DNA of 64,000 nucleotides from Billgrantia kenyensis (GCF_013697085.1 NZ_JACEFT010000005.1:124001-188000), one strand, 5' to 3'; positions 9,803-18,946 are shown, counted from the first letter of the stretch. The notes: a model not told the origin generated them from the letters alone. Numbers and translations: made by a program.

Positions 9803-10467
9803 GAGGCCTTCGCCTCCGCGGCGTTTCGTTCGCCATCACGCTGCTCGCTGAACCCCACTTCGCCGCGGTAATGGGCCAGGAACTCGACCACCTGGCCTGC
9901 CTGCTCTTCCATGCGCACGGTGATGTCCTCCACCCGACGCTGGAAATAGCGGTGGAACATCAGCGCCGGTATCGCCACGGTGAGACCCGCAGCGGTGGTC
10001 ACCAGGGCACGCGAGATGCCGCCGGCCAGTTCGGCGGTTCGTCCAGCGCCATCGGCGGAGACGATCACGGCGAACACTTCGATCATGCCTACCACGGTAC
10101 CCAGCAGCCCGATCAGCGGAGTAATGGCGGCGATGGTGCCGAGCGGACTCAGAAAACGCTCCATGTCGTGGATCACCGCAGTGGCGGCTTCCTGCAACCG
10201 CGCCCTGACCTGTTCGTGCCCCAGGCGCGCATTGCGCAACCCGGCAGCCAGCACGCCCCCAAGCGGCGAATGACCCTCCAGCCAGTAGAGGTTGACCTGG
10301 CCGCGCGCCACCAGCGAGCAGACTTCCTGCCCCAGGCCGTAGGGTGCAATACGCCTGGCACGCAGGGTCCAGAGGCGCTCGATGATGATCACGGTGGCCA
10401 GCAGCGAACACCCCAGCAGGGGGATCATCAGCCAACCACCGGCAATGAGCGCATCCATCATGTCCAT
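9799..10467 (-). CDS. exbB: MotA/TolQ/ExbB proton channel family protein
   Basis: The 222-residue three-helix membrane protein is the partner of the ExbD-like product. 'GGWLMIPLLGCSLLATVIIIERL' forms the first helix, and 'LIGLLGTVVGMIEVF' plus 'GGISRALVTTAAGLTVAIPALM' are the conserved TolQ/ExbB channel helices. The ATG at 10467 is chosen because AGAGGGG precedes it; an upstream ATG at 10488 adds seven residues. It overlaps exbD by 4 bp and is the first gene of the exbB-exbD-msbA-lpxK-ycaR-kdsB-ptp-murB run. Confidence 0.9.
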   Translation of the reverse strand: MDMMDALIAGGWLMIPLLGCSLLATVIIIERLWTLRARRIAPYGLGQEVCSLVARGQVNLYWLEGHSPLGGVLAAGLRNARLGHEQVRARLQEAATAVIHDMERFLSPLGTIAAITPLIGLLGTVVGMIEVFAVIVSADGAGRTAELAGGISRALVTTAAGLTVAIPALMFHRYFQRRVEDITVRMEEQAGQVVEFLAHYRGEVGFSEQRDGERNAAEAKAS

Positions 10468-10500
10468 GCTATTCCCCTCTTCACGCAACGACCGTCGCGA

Positions 10501-12780
10501 TCAATGGCGCGATTCTACCGCATGGCAGCCCCCTTCGACACCGCTGCGGCGCCAGGGCATGCGCCGCTCGGCACCAACCAGCAAGGGCTCCGGTCCCCCC
10601 AGCCAGAAGGTCAGTGCGCCATCCTGGGCAGTACTCCATTGACAGCTTCCGGCATGGCGGAAGCGCCTGACCACCTCGGCATGGGGATGGGCGAAGACGT
10701 TATGACGACCGGCGCTGTAGATCACGTGGTCAGGTTCGAGCATCTGGACCAGCTGCGGGCCGGAGCTGGTGCGGCTGCCATGGTGACCCGCTACCAGCAG
10801 CGAGACCGGACGATCCACGTCCAGCAGGAAGTGGCGCTCTATCTCGCGACCTACGTCGCCAGTAATCAACAGACGCTCGCTGCCGACCGTTACCTCGAGC
10901 ACGCAGGAACGGTCGTTGCTGGAGAGCGCCGCCGTCTCCTCGGGCGGCCAAAGCACCCGATAGGAAATTCCGTCTCGCTCCCAAGACTGGCCGCGCAGGC
11001 AGAGCTCGAAGGGTACGCCGATCGACTCTCCCGGAGGCGCCAGAAACCTTCCCACCGCATGACTCTCGGCCAGCACGGGTACGCCCCCGGCATGATCGAG
11101 ATCGTCATGGCTGACCATCACGTCATCGAAGTTCTGGCCTGTCGGCCAGAGCGTACTCAGCGGTGCAAACCCCGAGGCAAAGCGCGGACCGGTATCGTAC
11201 AGTAGACGATAGTTGGCACTGCGCAGCTCGATGAGCTGCCCCTGCCCCACGTCGTAGATACGCACTCGCAGCGAGCCTGGTTCGGGGGCAGGTGCTGCCA
11301 GCCCCAGCATGGCCGGGACCAGCAGTAGAGCCCCTCCCACGCGAAGCCCTCTTCCCAGCCCTGGGAGCGCCCAAAGCGCGGCCATGAGGATGAGCATGAC
11401 CGCTAGCGGCAGAACGAGCTCCGCAGACGGCCACCACAACGGCAGTGACTTGACGGCAAACGCGAGCAACTGGATCAGCACCGCTGCGGCCTGCTCGAAC
11501 AGCCACCAGCAGAGTGGCCCAACAAGCGGCAGGGGGGCCAGCAGCCAGCCAAGCAGGGCGAGGGGGACCAGCACCAGGCTGACCAACGGTACCGCCACAA
11601 GGTTGACCAGCGGTGCCGCGGGGGCAAGGCGGGCGAAGGCCAGGAGCACGGCAGCGGCCATCAGCGGAGCCAGCATCGCCTGGGTACGCACCAGCCCCCA
11701 GGCCCAGCCCCCGATGCCGCTTGGCCGGCGCCGTCCCTGCCAGATCAGAATCAACAGCGCCACGGCGACGAAAGAGAGCCACAGGCCCGGGCGCCAGAAC
11801 GACAGCGGATCGACCATCACCACCAGGCCCAGCGCCAGCCACCAGGCCTGCCACGGACCAGGAGCGTGTCGCCCGCTGGCCACCCAGAGCCCCACCAGGG
11901 TCATGATCATGGCGCGCATGGCCGGTGGCTGCAGGCCCGCCAACCAGGCGTAACCAATGGCCGCCGCTCCGGCCAGCCACCAAGGCCAGACCGCCAGGCG
12001 CCAGTGCCGGGGCGTCACCAGGCGAGCCAGGCCACGCCCCAACAGCAGCGTAAAGGTGGCTACCAGACCCACGTGCAGGCCGGAAATCACCACCAGATGG
12101 GTCGTACCGCTGGCATTGAGCAGGTCCCAGTCGCTGCGCTCCAGTCGATCGCCCGCGCCCAGGGAGAGAGCCGCCAGCCAGCGCCGAGCCTGCGGGGAGA
12201 GGTCCTGTCGGTCGAGATGAGCAAGTGCGCGATCGCGCAGCGTGGTGGGCGCTGCCGCCAGTCGCTCGGCGGCGGGCTCGCTGCGTACGTAACCGGTTGC
12301 TTGGATGCCCTCGCGCCATAGCCAGGCGCCATAGTCGAAGGTGCCGGGATTGGCAAAGCCCGCTGGCGGCCGCAAGCGCACCGTCATGGCCCAGCGTTCG
12401 CCCGGCTGCATCTCGGGAGCCTGAAAGTAGCTGACTCGCACCCGGCGCAGGGAATCACAAGGCAACCGGCCGGCTTCCAGGGGGCGGCAGGCTTCGACAC
12501 GCACCAGCAGGCGGCTGAGCCGTTCTTCATCGTCGACGGCTTCGATACGCCCTTCCAGCAACAGGTCGGCCCTGAGCAGCCCATCAGGCAGGACGGCACC
12601 TTTGGCCAGCAGAACCTGGGCTGCAGTAAAGGCCACCACCCCCATCAAGAGCATGCCGCGCTGGTGCCCAGCGCCGAGTACCAGCAACAGCCCGAGCGCC
12701 CACAGCTCGAACAGGCCAGCCGGTGCCCAGCGGCCGAGCCCAACCCCCAACAGTGCCGCCAGTGCCAGCGGCATCGCCAT
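10501..12780 (-). CDS. comEC: DNA internalization competence protein ComEC/Rec2
   Basis: ComEC forms the inner-membrane channel for single-stranded DNA uptake in natural transformation. The N-terminal half has membrane helices and a conserved competence domain ('LLNASGTTHLVVISGLHVGLVA'). The C-terminal third is a metallo-beta-lactamase-like nuclease domain with 'DDLDHAGG' and 'GHHGSRTS'. The frame is open to 12915, but that would overlap the divergent DUF2062 gene. ATG 12780 (MAMPLALAALLGV...) starts just before the first membrane segment; GTG 12792 is an alternative. Start confidence is low, gene identity is high. Confidence 0.9.
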   Translation of the reverse strand: MAMPLALAALLGVGLGRWAPAGLFELWALGLLLVLGAGHQRGMLLMGVVAFTAAQVLLAKGAVLPDGLLRADLLLEGRIEAVDDEERLSRLLVRVEACRPLEAGRLPCDSLRRVRVSYFQAPEMQPGERWAMTVRLRPPAGFANPGTFDYGAWLWREGIQATGYVRSEPAAERLAAAPTTLRDRALAHLDRQDLSPQARRWLAALSLGAGDRLERSDWDLLNASGTTHLVVISGLHVGLVATFTLLLGRGLARLVTPRHWRLAVWPWWLAGAAAIGYAWLAGLQPPAMRAMIMTLVGLWVASGRHAPGPWQAWWLALGLVVMVDPLSFWRPGLWLSFVAVALLILIWQGRRRPSGIGGWAWGLVRTQAMLAPLMAAAVLLAFARLAPAAPLVNLVAVPLVSLVLVPLALLGWLLAPLPLVGPLCWWLFEQAAAVLIQLLAFAVKSLPLWWPSAELVLPLAVMLILMAALWALPGLGRGLRVGGALLLVPAMLGLAAPAPEPGSLRVRIYDVGQGQLIELRSANYRLLYDTGPRFASGFAPLSTLWPTGQNFDDVMVSHDDLDHAGGVPVLAESHAVGRFLAPPGESIGVPFELCLRGQSWERDGISYRVLWPPEETAALSSNDRSCVLEVTVGSERLLITGDVGREIERHFLLDVDRPVSLLVAGHHGSRTSSGPQLVQMLEPDHVIYSAGRHNVFAHPHAEVVRRFRHAGSCQWSTAQDGALTFWLGGPEPLLVGAERRMPWRRSGVEGGCHAVESRH

Positions 12781-12913
12781 GCCCAAACGCACTCCCTTGC
12801 CCCCGAATCCTTGCCCTGGCTCACTGCGTGGCGCCATATTCCGCATGCGGCATAGCCGGCCGCGCCCCATCCATGGATAATACCCGGGTCCCGAAGCAGC
12901 GAGCCACTTCGAC

Positions 12914-13453
12914 ATGCCGCGCCGATTCCTGCAGCGCTACATGCCTAACCCCGATACGCTCAGGCGCCAGCGCTCGCTGCGCTTCATGAGTCGTATGATT
13001 GGCGACCCCGGCCTGTGGGTGTTGTCACGGCGGACCGTTGCCAACGCCTTCTCCATCGGCCTGTTCAGCGCCATGCTGCCGATTCCTTTCCAGATGGTGG
13101 TGGCCGCCTTTGGTGCCTGGCTGCTGCGCTGCAACCTGCCGCTGTCGGTCGGACTGGTGTGGATCACCAACCCACTGACCATGCCGCTGATCTTTTACGG
13201 CAACTACCGTATCGGTGCCTGGGTGATGGATACGCCGGTGCGCGAGGCCCCTGCCCGCCTGTCGACCCACTGGATCGCCTCGCGCATGGCCGACATACTG
13301 CCTGCCCTCGCGGTGGGCTCGGTGGTGTCGGCCATCGTGTTGGCCATCGTTGGCAACCTGCTGGTGCGCCTGGTGTGGCGCTGGCACATCTCGCGCAGCT
13401 GGAAGCAGCGCGCTACCAGGCGGCGGCTGCGCCGCCTGGAACTGGAGGACTGA
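12914..13453 (+). CDS. DUF2062 domain-containing membrane protein
   Basis: This 179-residue protein starts MPRRFLQRYMPNPD. It carries the DUF2062 region, with helices around 'RTVANAFSIGLFSAMLPIPF', 'LSVGLVWITNPLTMPLIFY' and a third near residues 125-150. The C-terminus is basic and cytoplasmic. The function is unknown. Members often sit between comEC and lolCD, as here. Divergent transcription from comEC places both promoters in the ~130 bp around 12850. A Lys/Arg-rich tail may contact membrane or nucleic acid, which is inference only. Confidence 0.85.
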   Translation: MPRRFLQRYMPNPDTLRRQRSLRFMSRMIGDPGLWVLSRRTVANAFSIGLFSAMLPIPFQMVVAAFGAWLLRCNLPLSVGLVWITNPLTMPLIFYGNYRIGAWVMDTPVREAPARLSTHWIASRMADILPALAVGSVVSAIVLAIVGNLLVRLVWRWHISRSWKQRATRRRLRRLELED

Positions 13454-13483
13454 CCCCCATCGAGGGGCCCGGAAAGTAGGCTT

Positions 13484-14218
13484 TCAGAGCTGCTCGGTCA
13501 GGCGACCGCCATCCAGTTTCATCACCCTGTCCTGATGCGCGGCCAGTGACGTATCGTGGGTGACTACCACGAAAGCGCACTCCGTCGTCCGCGCCAGCTC
13601 ATCCATCAAGGCCAGGATGCTGGCTGCGGTACTCTGGTCCAGGTTGCCGGTCGGCTCATCCATCAGCACCAGGCTGGGGTCGGTGACCAAGGCTCGGGCG
13701 ATGGCCACTCGCTGACGCTCGCCACCCGAAAGCTCCCCCGGCTTGTGATCGGCACGGTGCTCGATTCCGACCTTGACCAGCAGCTCACGCGCGCGCGCCT
13801 CGGCGGCCTTCTTGCGCAGACCTCGCACGATGAGCGGAAGCGCAGCGTTCTCCAGGGCAGTGAACTCCGCCAGCAGATGGTGGAACTGATAGACAAAGCC
13901 GATATGCCGGTTACGAAACTTGCCCAGCGCCGCCTCCCCCAGGTCCAGCAGCGACTCTCCCGAGATGCAGACCTCACCGCGGGTGGGACGGTCGAGTCCA
14001 CCCAACAGGTTGAGCAGCGTGGTCTTGCCCGAGCCCGAGCTTCCCACTACGGCGACCCGCTCGCCGGCACGCACCTCGAGTGAAAGCCCATCGAGCACAA
14101 CGACGTCCTGGGGACCCTCGTGGTAGATCCGGGTCAGGTCACGGCAAGCCAGCATCACCTTGCCGCTGGCAGTGCGCTCCATCAGCTTTTCCTTGTTCAC
14201 GGCGGCTGAATCATTCAT
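13484..14218 (-). CDS. lolD: Lipoprotein-releasing system ATP-binding protein LolD
   Basis: LolD powers release of outer-membrane lipoproteins from the inner membrane to LolA. Walker A 'GSSGSGKTTLLNLLGGLD', Q-loop 'FVYQFHHLL', signature 'LSGGERQR' and Walker B 'LVLMDEPTGNLD' match the LolD/MacB class. 'VYQFHHLLAEFTALENAALP' is typical for LolD. ATG 14218 overlaps the permease gene by 8 bp; an alternative ATG at 14182 has a good AAGGAA site six bases before it and would give 232 residues. Confidence 0.93.
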   Translation of the reverse strand: MNDSAAVNKEKLMERTASGKVMLACRDLTRIYHEGPQDVVVLDGLSLEVRAGERVAVVGSSGSGKTTLLNLLGGLDRPTRGEVCISGESLLDLGEAALGKFRNRHIGFVYQFHHLLAEFTALENAALPLIVRGLRKKAAEARARELLVKVGIEHRADHKPGELSGGERQRVAIARALVTDPSLVLMDEPTGNLDQSTAASILALMDELARTTECAFVVVTHDTSLAAHQDRVMKLDGGRLTEQL

Positions 14219-15455
14219 AGCGCAATACCTCGGCGGGCTGCACGCGTGAGGCGCGCCAGGCCGGATAGAGGGTGGAAAGGAAGGTCAGGCCAAAGGCGGC
14301 GGCGATGATGTTGCGTACGTCACCCCAGTGCAGGCGCGATGGGAGATCGCTGATGAAGTAGACCCCGGCGTCGAGGAATTGGATGCCCAGCGCCGACTCC
14401 ACCCAGCCGATGAGGTCGGAAATGGTCAGGGCCAGCACGATCCCCAGCCCCACGCCTACGGCAATACCGATCACGCCGATCGCCAACCCCTGGACCACGA
14501 AGATGCCCATGATCGAGCGCGGGGTGGCACCGATGGTGCGCAGGATGGCGATATCGGCATGCTTGTCGGTCACCACCATGACCAAGGTCGAAACGATGTT
14601 GAAAGCGGCCACGGCAATGATCACCGTGAGCAGCAGCGCAATCATGCGCTTCTCCATCTGTATGGCCTGGAACAGGTTGCCGTGGGTGAAGGTCCAGTCA
14701 ATGCCGCGATAGTCGCTGCCCAGCTCGTTGATGATCGCCCGCGTCTCCGGGGCGGCCTGGAAAAGGTCGTCGAGCTCCAGGCGCAGCCCGCCCACGGCGT
14801 CGCCCAGGCGCGCCAGGGTCTGCATGTCCTCGATGTTGGCATAGGCCAGGTTGGCATCGAGATCGGCACCGACGCTGAAGATACCGCTCACCGTGAAGCG
14901 CTTTAGCCGGGGAAAGACCCCGGCCGGGGTGATCGAAGCCTCCGGTACCAGCAGGGTGACCCTGTCGCCGACTCCCACGCCCAGGTGGCGCGCCAGCAGC
15001 GAACCCAGCACGATATTCCACTCCCCAGGCTGCAGGTCATCGAGGCTGCCCCGCTGCATGTGTCGGCCGATGATCGAAACGCGATCCTCCCATTCGGGAT
15101 GGATACCGTTGACCATCGCACCTTCATTGCGACCAGCCGCGGAGAACATGCCCTGCTGCTGGACATAGGGTGCGGCGCCGATCACGCGTTCCCGCTGCGT
15201 CAGCTGCTCGGCCAAGGCCTCCCATTCGACCAGGCCGCTGCGCGCCTCGATCTTGGTATGCGGCACCATCCCGAGGATTCGTGTGCGCAGCTCGTGGTCG
15301 AAGCCGTTCATCACCGAGAGCACCAGGATCAGCACCGCCACGCCCAGCATCAGGCCCAGCATGGAGGTCAGAGAAATAAAGGAAATGAAGTGGTTGCGGC
15401 GCTTGGCGCGCACATAGCGCAACCCGATCAGCAGTGGCAGGCGGTCGAGCATCAT
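14211..15455 (-). CDS. lolC: Lipoprotein-releasing system permease LolC/LolE family
   Basis: The 414-residue permease has one N-terminal helix, a large periplasmic MacB-like domain and three C-terminal helices. 'RLPLLIGLRYVRAKRRNHFISFIS' at the start and 'ADIAILRTIGATPRSIMGIF' near residue 310 are family hallmarks. I chose ATG 15455 because AAGGAA sits five bases before it; the frame is open to 15518. Only one LolC/E-type gene is next to lolD, whereas lolC-lolD-lolE is usual in enterics and pseudomonads. Either the second permease is elsewhere or this is a LolF-type single permease. Confidence 0.9.
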   Translation of the reverse strand: MMLDRLPLLIGLRYVRAKRRNHFISFISLTSMLGLMLGVAVLILVLSVMNGFDHELRTRILGMVPHTKIEARSGLVEWEALAEQLTQRERVIGAAPYVQQQGMFSAAGRNEGAMVNGIHPEWEDRVSIIGRHMQRGSLDDLQPGEWNIVLGSLLARHLGVGVGDRVTLLVPEASITPAGVFPRLKRFTVSGIFSVGADLDANLAYANIEDMQTLARLGDAVGGLRLELDDLFQAAPETRAIINELGSDYRGIDWTFTHGNLFQAIQMEKRMIALLLTVIIAVAAFNIVSTLVMVVTDKHADIAILRTIGATPRSIMGIFVVQGLAIGVIGIAVGVGLGIVLALTISDLIGWVESALGIQFLDAGVYFISDLPSRLHWGDVRNIIAAAFGLTFLSTLYPAWRASRVQPAEVLRYE

Positions 15456-15590
15456 CGCGTTCCTTGTCAGAGGAGGCCATGGTACGGTTTTTTGCGTCGT
15501 CCTGCATCGGCTACACAATCATTCCGCGAAGCTTGCATCATTGGTGGGGCGGGCCTACATTGCGCGACTCACTATTCGGCACCGTTCTAA

Positions 15591-15732
15591 GGAAGCACTG
15601 CACAAATCGGCGAGCGAGATGAAGCGCAAGGCGCACGGAGCACAGGAACCGGAGCATATGGGGTATATGTGAGGATTCCGCGCACCGCGCAACGCAGCGA
15701 TTCGCTCGCGTAGGTATTTGTGCAGCGCTTCC
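15591..15732. mobile_element. MITE-like inverted-repeat element (142 bp)
   Basis: Seventeen-base terminal inverted repeats, GGAAGCACTGCACAAAT (15591-15607) and ATTTGTGCAGCGCTTCC (15716-15732), match except for one base. The interior continues as an imperfect palindrome (GCGAGCGA on both arms, centre near the CATATGGGGTATATG segment). There is no ORF. It fills most of the 305-bp gap between the lol permease start and aguA. Size, structure and lack of coding capacity fit a miniature inverted-repeat transposable element or a large REP-like unit. No target-site duplication is obvious to me. Confidence 0.7.
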
Positions 15733-15760
15733 CCATGACGCGACTCAAGAGGCTCAGCTC

Positions 15761-16822
15761 ATGGCCAACCGCCTGCTTCCCGAATGGCACCCCCAGGATG
15801 CCATCCAGCTCACCTGGCCCAGCCCGCAAAGCGACTGGGCGCCTTTGCTCGAGCGTATCGAGGCCACCATGGAGGCCATGGTTGTCGCGATCACTCGCTA
15901 TCAAGATGTGCTGATCGCAGTACCTGATGCCGCTATCCGGACCCACCTGGTAAAGCGCTTCGCCAACCTGGGAGTCGATGCCGCGCGCCTGCATCTGGTA
16001 GTGGCAGAGTCCGACGACACCTGGGCACGAGACCACGGCCCCATCGCCATTGAGCGCGACGGCCGCCCGGTGCTGCTCGACTACGTCTTCACCGGCTGGG
16101 GCGGAAAGTTCGACGCCCGGCGCGACAACCAGCTGACCGGCAGGCTGGCCGAGGCCGGCGCCTACGCCTGCCCGGTGGAGAGCCGCGAAGTGATACTCGA
16201 GGGCGGCGCCATCGACACCGACGGCGAGGGTACTCTACTCACCACTGAGGCCAGCCTGCTCAATCCCAATCGCAATCCACAGCTCGACCGCGAGGCAGTG
16301 GAAGCCCTGCTCGAGGCCGACCTCGGTATCAATCGCGTGCTGTGGCTGGCCAGCGGACATCTGGAAGGCGACGATACCGACAGCCACGTCGACACCCTGG
16401 CGCGCTTCTGCGACCCGCACACCATTGCCTACGTGCGCTGCGACGACGAATCCGACCCCCACTACCCGGCGCTGGCCGCCATGGAGAAGGAGCTCGAGGC
16501 GCTGCGCCGCGCCGATGGCGAGCCCTATCGCCTGGTGCCGCTGCCCTGGCCGCGCCCTTGCTACGACCCGGTGGACGGGCATCGCCTGCCGGCCACCTAC
16601 GCCAACTTCCTGATCGTGAACTCCGCGGTACTGGTGCCTGTCTATGGGGACGCCGCCGACAGCCGGGCGCTTGGCGCCCTGGCCGACGCCTTCCCCGGTC
16701 GCGACATCGTGCCGATCGACTGCCTGAGCGTGATTCGCCAGCACGGCAGCCTGCACTGCCTGACCATGCAGCTCCCCCGGGGCAGCCTGAACGTCGCCAC
16801 TCAGCAAGGAGAGACATCATGA
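15761..16822 (+). CDS. aguA: Agmatine deiminase family protein
   Basis: The 353-residue peptidylarginine deiminase-fold enzyme is predicted to convert agmatine to N-carbamoylputrescine and ammonia. Catalytic elements are visible: 'DDTWARDHGP' near residue 90, 'EGGAIDTDGEGTLL' near 150, 'HLEGDDTDSHVDT' near 210 and nucleophile Cys333 in 'QHGSLHCLT'. The AGAGG site eight bases before ATG supports the start. It overlaps the next gene by 4 bp. The pairing with an N-carbamoylputrescine amidase settles the substrate better than sequence alone. Confidence 0.92.
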   Translation: MANRLLPEWHPQDAIQLTWPSPQSDWAPLLERIEATMEAMVVAITRYQDVLIAVPDAAIRTHLVKRFANLGVDAARLHLVVAESDDTWARDHGPIAIERDGRPVLLDYVFTGWGGKFDARRDNQLTGRLAEAGAYACPVESREVILEGGAIDTDGEGTLLTTEASLLNPNRNPQLDREAVEALLEADLGINRVLWLASGHLEGDDTDSHVDTLARFCDPHTIAYVRCDDESDPHYPALAAMEKELEALRRADGEPYRLVPLPWPRPCYDPVDGHRLPATYANFLIVNSAVLVPVYGDAADSRALGALADAFPGRDIVPIDCLSVIRQHGSLHCLTMQLPRGSLNVATQQGETS

Positions 16823-17721
16823 CCCGCACCCTCAAGGTCGGCCTGGTCCAGCAACCCGCCTGGCCCGACAAGAGCAAGAGCCTGGCCGAGAGCGAAGCCG
16901 GTGTGCGCGAACTGGCCGCCGCGGGCGCCGAGCTGGTGCTGCTTCAGGAGCTGCATGCCACCCACTATTTTTGCCAGTACGAGGCCACCGAGCTGTTCGA
17001 CCTGGCCGAGCCGCTGGATGGCCCTACCGGGCAGCGCCTGGCGGCGCTTGCCGCGGAGCTCGGCATCGTGCTGGTGGGCTCGCTGTTCGAGCGCCGTGCA
17101 CCGGGGCTCTACCACAACACCGCCGTGATCTACGACGGCGACCGCGGTCGGGTCGGCCTGTATCGCAAGATGCACATCCCCGACGATCCGGGCTTCTACG
17201 AGAAGTTCTACTTCGCCCCGGGGGATCATGACGACAGCCGCCAGCAGGGCTTCCAGCCTATCGATACCTCGGTGGGTCGACTCGGCTTGCTGGTATGTTG
17301 GGACCAGTGGTATCCCGAAGCGGCGCGCCTGATGGCCCTGGCCGGGGCGGAAGTGCTGCTCTACCCCACCGCCATCGGCTGGAGTCCCTCAGACGACGAC
17401 GGCGAGAAAGCACGCCAGAAGGAGGCCTGGACGCTGATCCAGCGCAGCCACGCGGTGGCCAACGGCTTGCCGGTGATCGTCGCCAACCGCACCGGCCACG
17501 AGCCCGACCACTCCGGGGTGGGGGAAGGCATCGACTTCTGGGGCGGCAGCTTCGTCGCCGGCCCTCAGGGTGAGCTGCTGGCTCACGCCGGCACCCAGGC
17601 CGAGCGCTTGCTGGTCACGCTCGACATGAGCCGTGGCGAGGACGTGCGGCGCATCTGGCCGTACCTGCGCGACCGCCGCATCGATGCCTATGGCGACCTG
17701 ACCCGGCGCTACCGGGACTGA
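16819..17721 (+). CDS. aguB: N-carbamoylputrescine amidase
   Basis: This carbon-nitrogen hydrolase (nitrilase superfamily, 300 residues) hydrolyses N-carbamoylputrescine to putrescine, CO2 and ammonia. The Glu-Lys-Cys triad is Glu44 (LLQELH), Lys117 (YRKMHIP) and Cys160 (LVCWDQW). The ATG at 16819 has AAGGAGAG before it and overlaps aguA as ATGA. Together aguAB make putrescine from agmatine or allow agmatine use as a nitrogen source. A terminator lies downstream at 17847-17884. Confidence 0.95.
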   Translation: MTRTLKVGLVQQPAWPDKSKSLAESEAGVRELAAAGAELVLLQELHATHYFCQYEATELFDLAEPLDGPTGQRLAALAAELGIVLVGSLFERRAPGLYHNTAVIYDGDRGRVGLYRKMHIPDDPGFYEKFYFAPGDHDDSRQQGFQPIDTSVGRLGLLVCWDQWYPEAARLMALAGAEVLLYPTAIGWSPSDDDGEKARQKEAWTLIQRSHAVANGLPVIVANRTGHEPDHSGVGEGIDFWGGSFVAGPQGELLAHAGTQAERLLVTLDMSRGEDVRRIWPYLRDRRIDAYGDLTRRYRD

Positions 17722-17846
17722 AGGGAGCCGTGAGCCACGCACCAGTATAAGCGGCTCTGAAGACAAGCCGGAGAGGAGGTGTGTTGCTTTCCCTCAGATC
17801 AGCCGCGAGTAAAGCCCACAGAGACTTATCAGATACGACTGATAAA

Positions 17847-17884
17847 GAAAAACCCACCGCTGCCACAGCATGCGGTGGGTTTTC
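17847..17884. terminator. Bidirectional terminator between aguB and the Nudix gene
   Basis: A 10-bp stem (AACCCACCGC 17851-17860 with GCGGTGGGTT 17872-17881) is flanked by AAAGAAAAA on the left and TTTTCG on the right. It can stop aguAB on the plus strand and the Nudix gene on the minus strand. Confidence 0.9.
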
Positions 17885-17898
17885 GTTTAGCGCCAGGT

Positions 17899-18867
17899 TC
17901 AGGCGTCCGGCGCTTTCCAGAAATCGCGGATCGAGGCGATGCCCTGGGCACCCACCGCGCGGGCGTGGTTGGCGTCATGCCGGGTCATCCCGCCCAGCGC
18001 GAACACCGGCATGGCGGCACGCTCCACCAGCTGCTGGAAGTCGTGCCAGCCCATCGGCGCCACCTCAGGGTGCGACGGCGTGGTACGCAGCGGCGAAAGC
18101 GTGACGAAGTCGCAGCCGATACGAGCCGCCTGGCCGAGCTGCTTGCGATCGTGGGTCGAGGCCGCCAGCCACTTGTCCTCGGCGATAGGACGACGTTCCA
18201 GGCTCATCAGCCGCTCGCTGGTGAGGTGGATGCCGTCGGCGTCGACCCTGTCGAGCAGCGTCGGCTCGGCATTCAGCAGCAGGCGGGCCCCGTGCTGGCG
18301 GCACAGCGCCAGGGCACGCTCGGCGCGGGCCAGGTAGGCAACTTCATCCAGCGTCTTGGCGCGCAGTTGCACCAACCGTACGCCATCCTCCACCAAGGCA
18401 CGCTCGAGGCAGGCATCAAAGACCGTTTCATCGGCCTCCTCGGCGGTGATCAGGTACTCGGTAGGCAGCATCACCGCCTGCAGGATCGGCAGGTTGGCAG
18501 CCGGAAACGGGTAGTTGACCAGTTCCTCCAGCGGCACCCAGCGCACTGCCTGGCCCTCGCGCCCGAAAGGCTCGCCGTTGAAATCATGGACCTGCCAGAC
18601 ATCCAGCAGAATATGCTTGTCTGGATACTCGTGGTGGACACGAATCAGCGGCTGGGCACGCCTGATCTCCACGCCAAGTTCCTCGTGAAGCTCACGCTTG
18701 AGGCCTTCCAGCCCGGTCTCGTAGGGCGCCAGCTTGCCCCCCGGGAATTCCCAAAGGCCGCCGTGGTCGACGTTGGAGGGGCGACGAGCGATAAGCGCTT
18801 TCCGGCCATCGCTGCTGAGGATGGCGGCCGCCGCCACGTGCACCCTTCTCTTCACCATTACGTTCAT
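17899..18867 (-). CDS. Nudix hydrolase (MutT-like) fused to a thiamine-phosphate-synthase-like domain
   Basis: The N-terminal ~130 residues are a Nudix domain with the box running from about residue 43 (GGKLAPYETGLEGLKRELHE, then ELGV), as in MutT 8-oxo-dGTPases. The remaining ~180 residues form a TMP synthase/TenI-like TIM barrel ('VRLVQLRAKTL', 'DADGIHLTSERL', 'FALGGMTRHDA'). This two-domain protein is common next to argJ/secA in gammaproteobacteria and is annotated as Nudix family hydrolase. Oxidised-nucleotide sanitation is the likely role of the first domain. The role of the second is unknown, and no thi genes are nearby. Confidence 0.9.
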   Translation of the reverse strand: MNVMVKRRVHVAAAAILSSDGRKALIARRPSNVDHGGLWEFPGGKLAPYETGLEGLKRELHEELGVEIRRAQPLIRVHHEYPDKHILLDVWQVHDFNGEPFGREGQAVRWVPLEELVNYPFPAANLPILQAVMLPTEYLITAEEADETVFDACLERALVEDGVRLVQLRAKTLDEVAYLARAERALALCRQHGARLLLNAEPTLLDRVDADGIHLTSERLMSLERRPIAEDKWLAASTHDRKQLGQAARIGCDFVTLSPLRTTPSHPEVAPMGWHDFQQLVERAAMPVFALGGMTRHDANHARAVGAQGIASIRDFWKAPDA

Positions 18868-18885
18868 TGACTCCTACCCGCTTGT

Positions 18886-18910
18886 CCCGCAACGTCATGC
18901 GCGTTGCGGG
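18886..18910 (-). other. Intercistronic hairpin between argJ and the Nudix gene
   Basis: A 9-bp inverted repeat (CCCGCAACG / CGTTGCGGG) occupies the 79-bp gap. It lacks a clear T-run on the minus strand, so it may be an mRNA stability or attenuation element rather than a strong terminator. Confidence 0.4.
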
Positions 18911-18946
18911 GGTGATGTTCTTGCCTTGCGGCCCTTTCCAGCTTGC

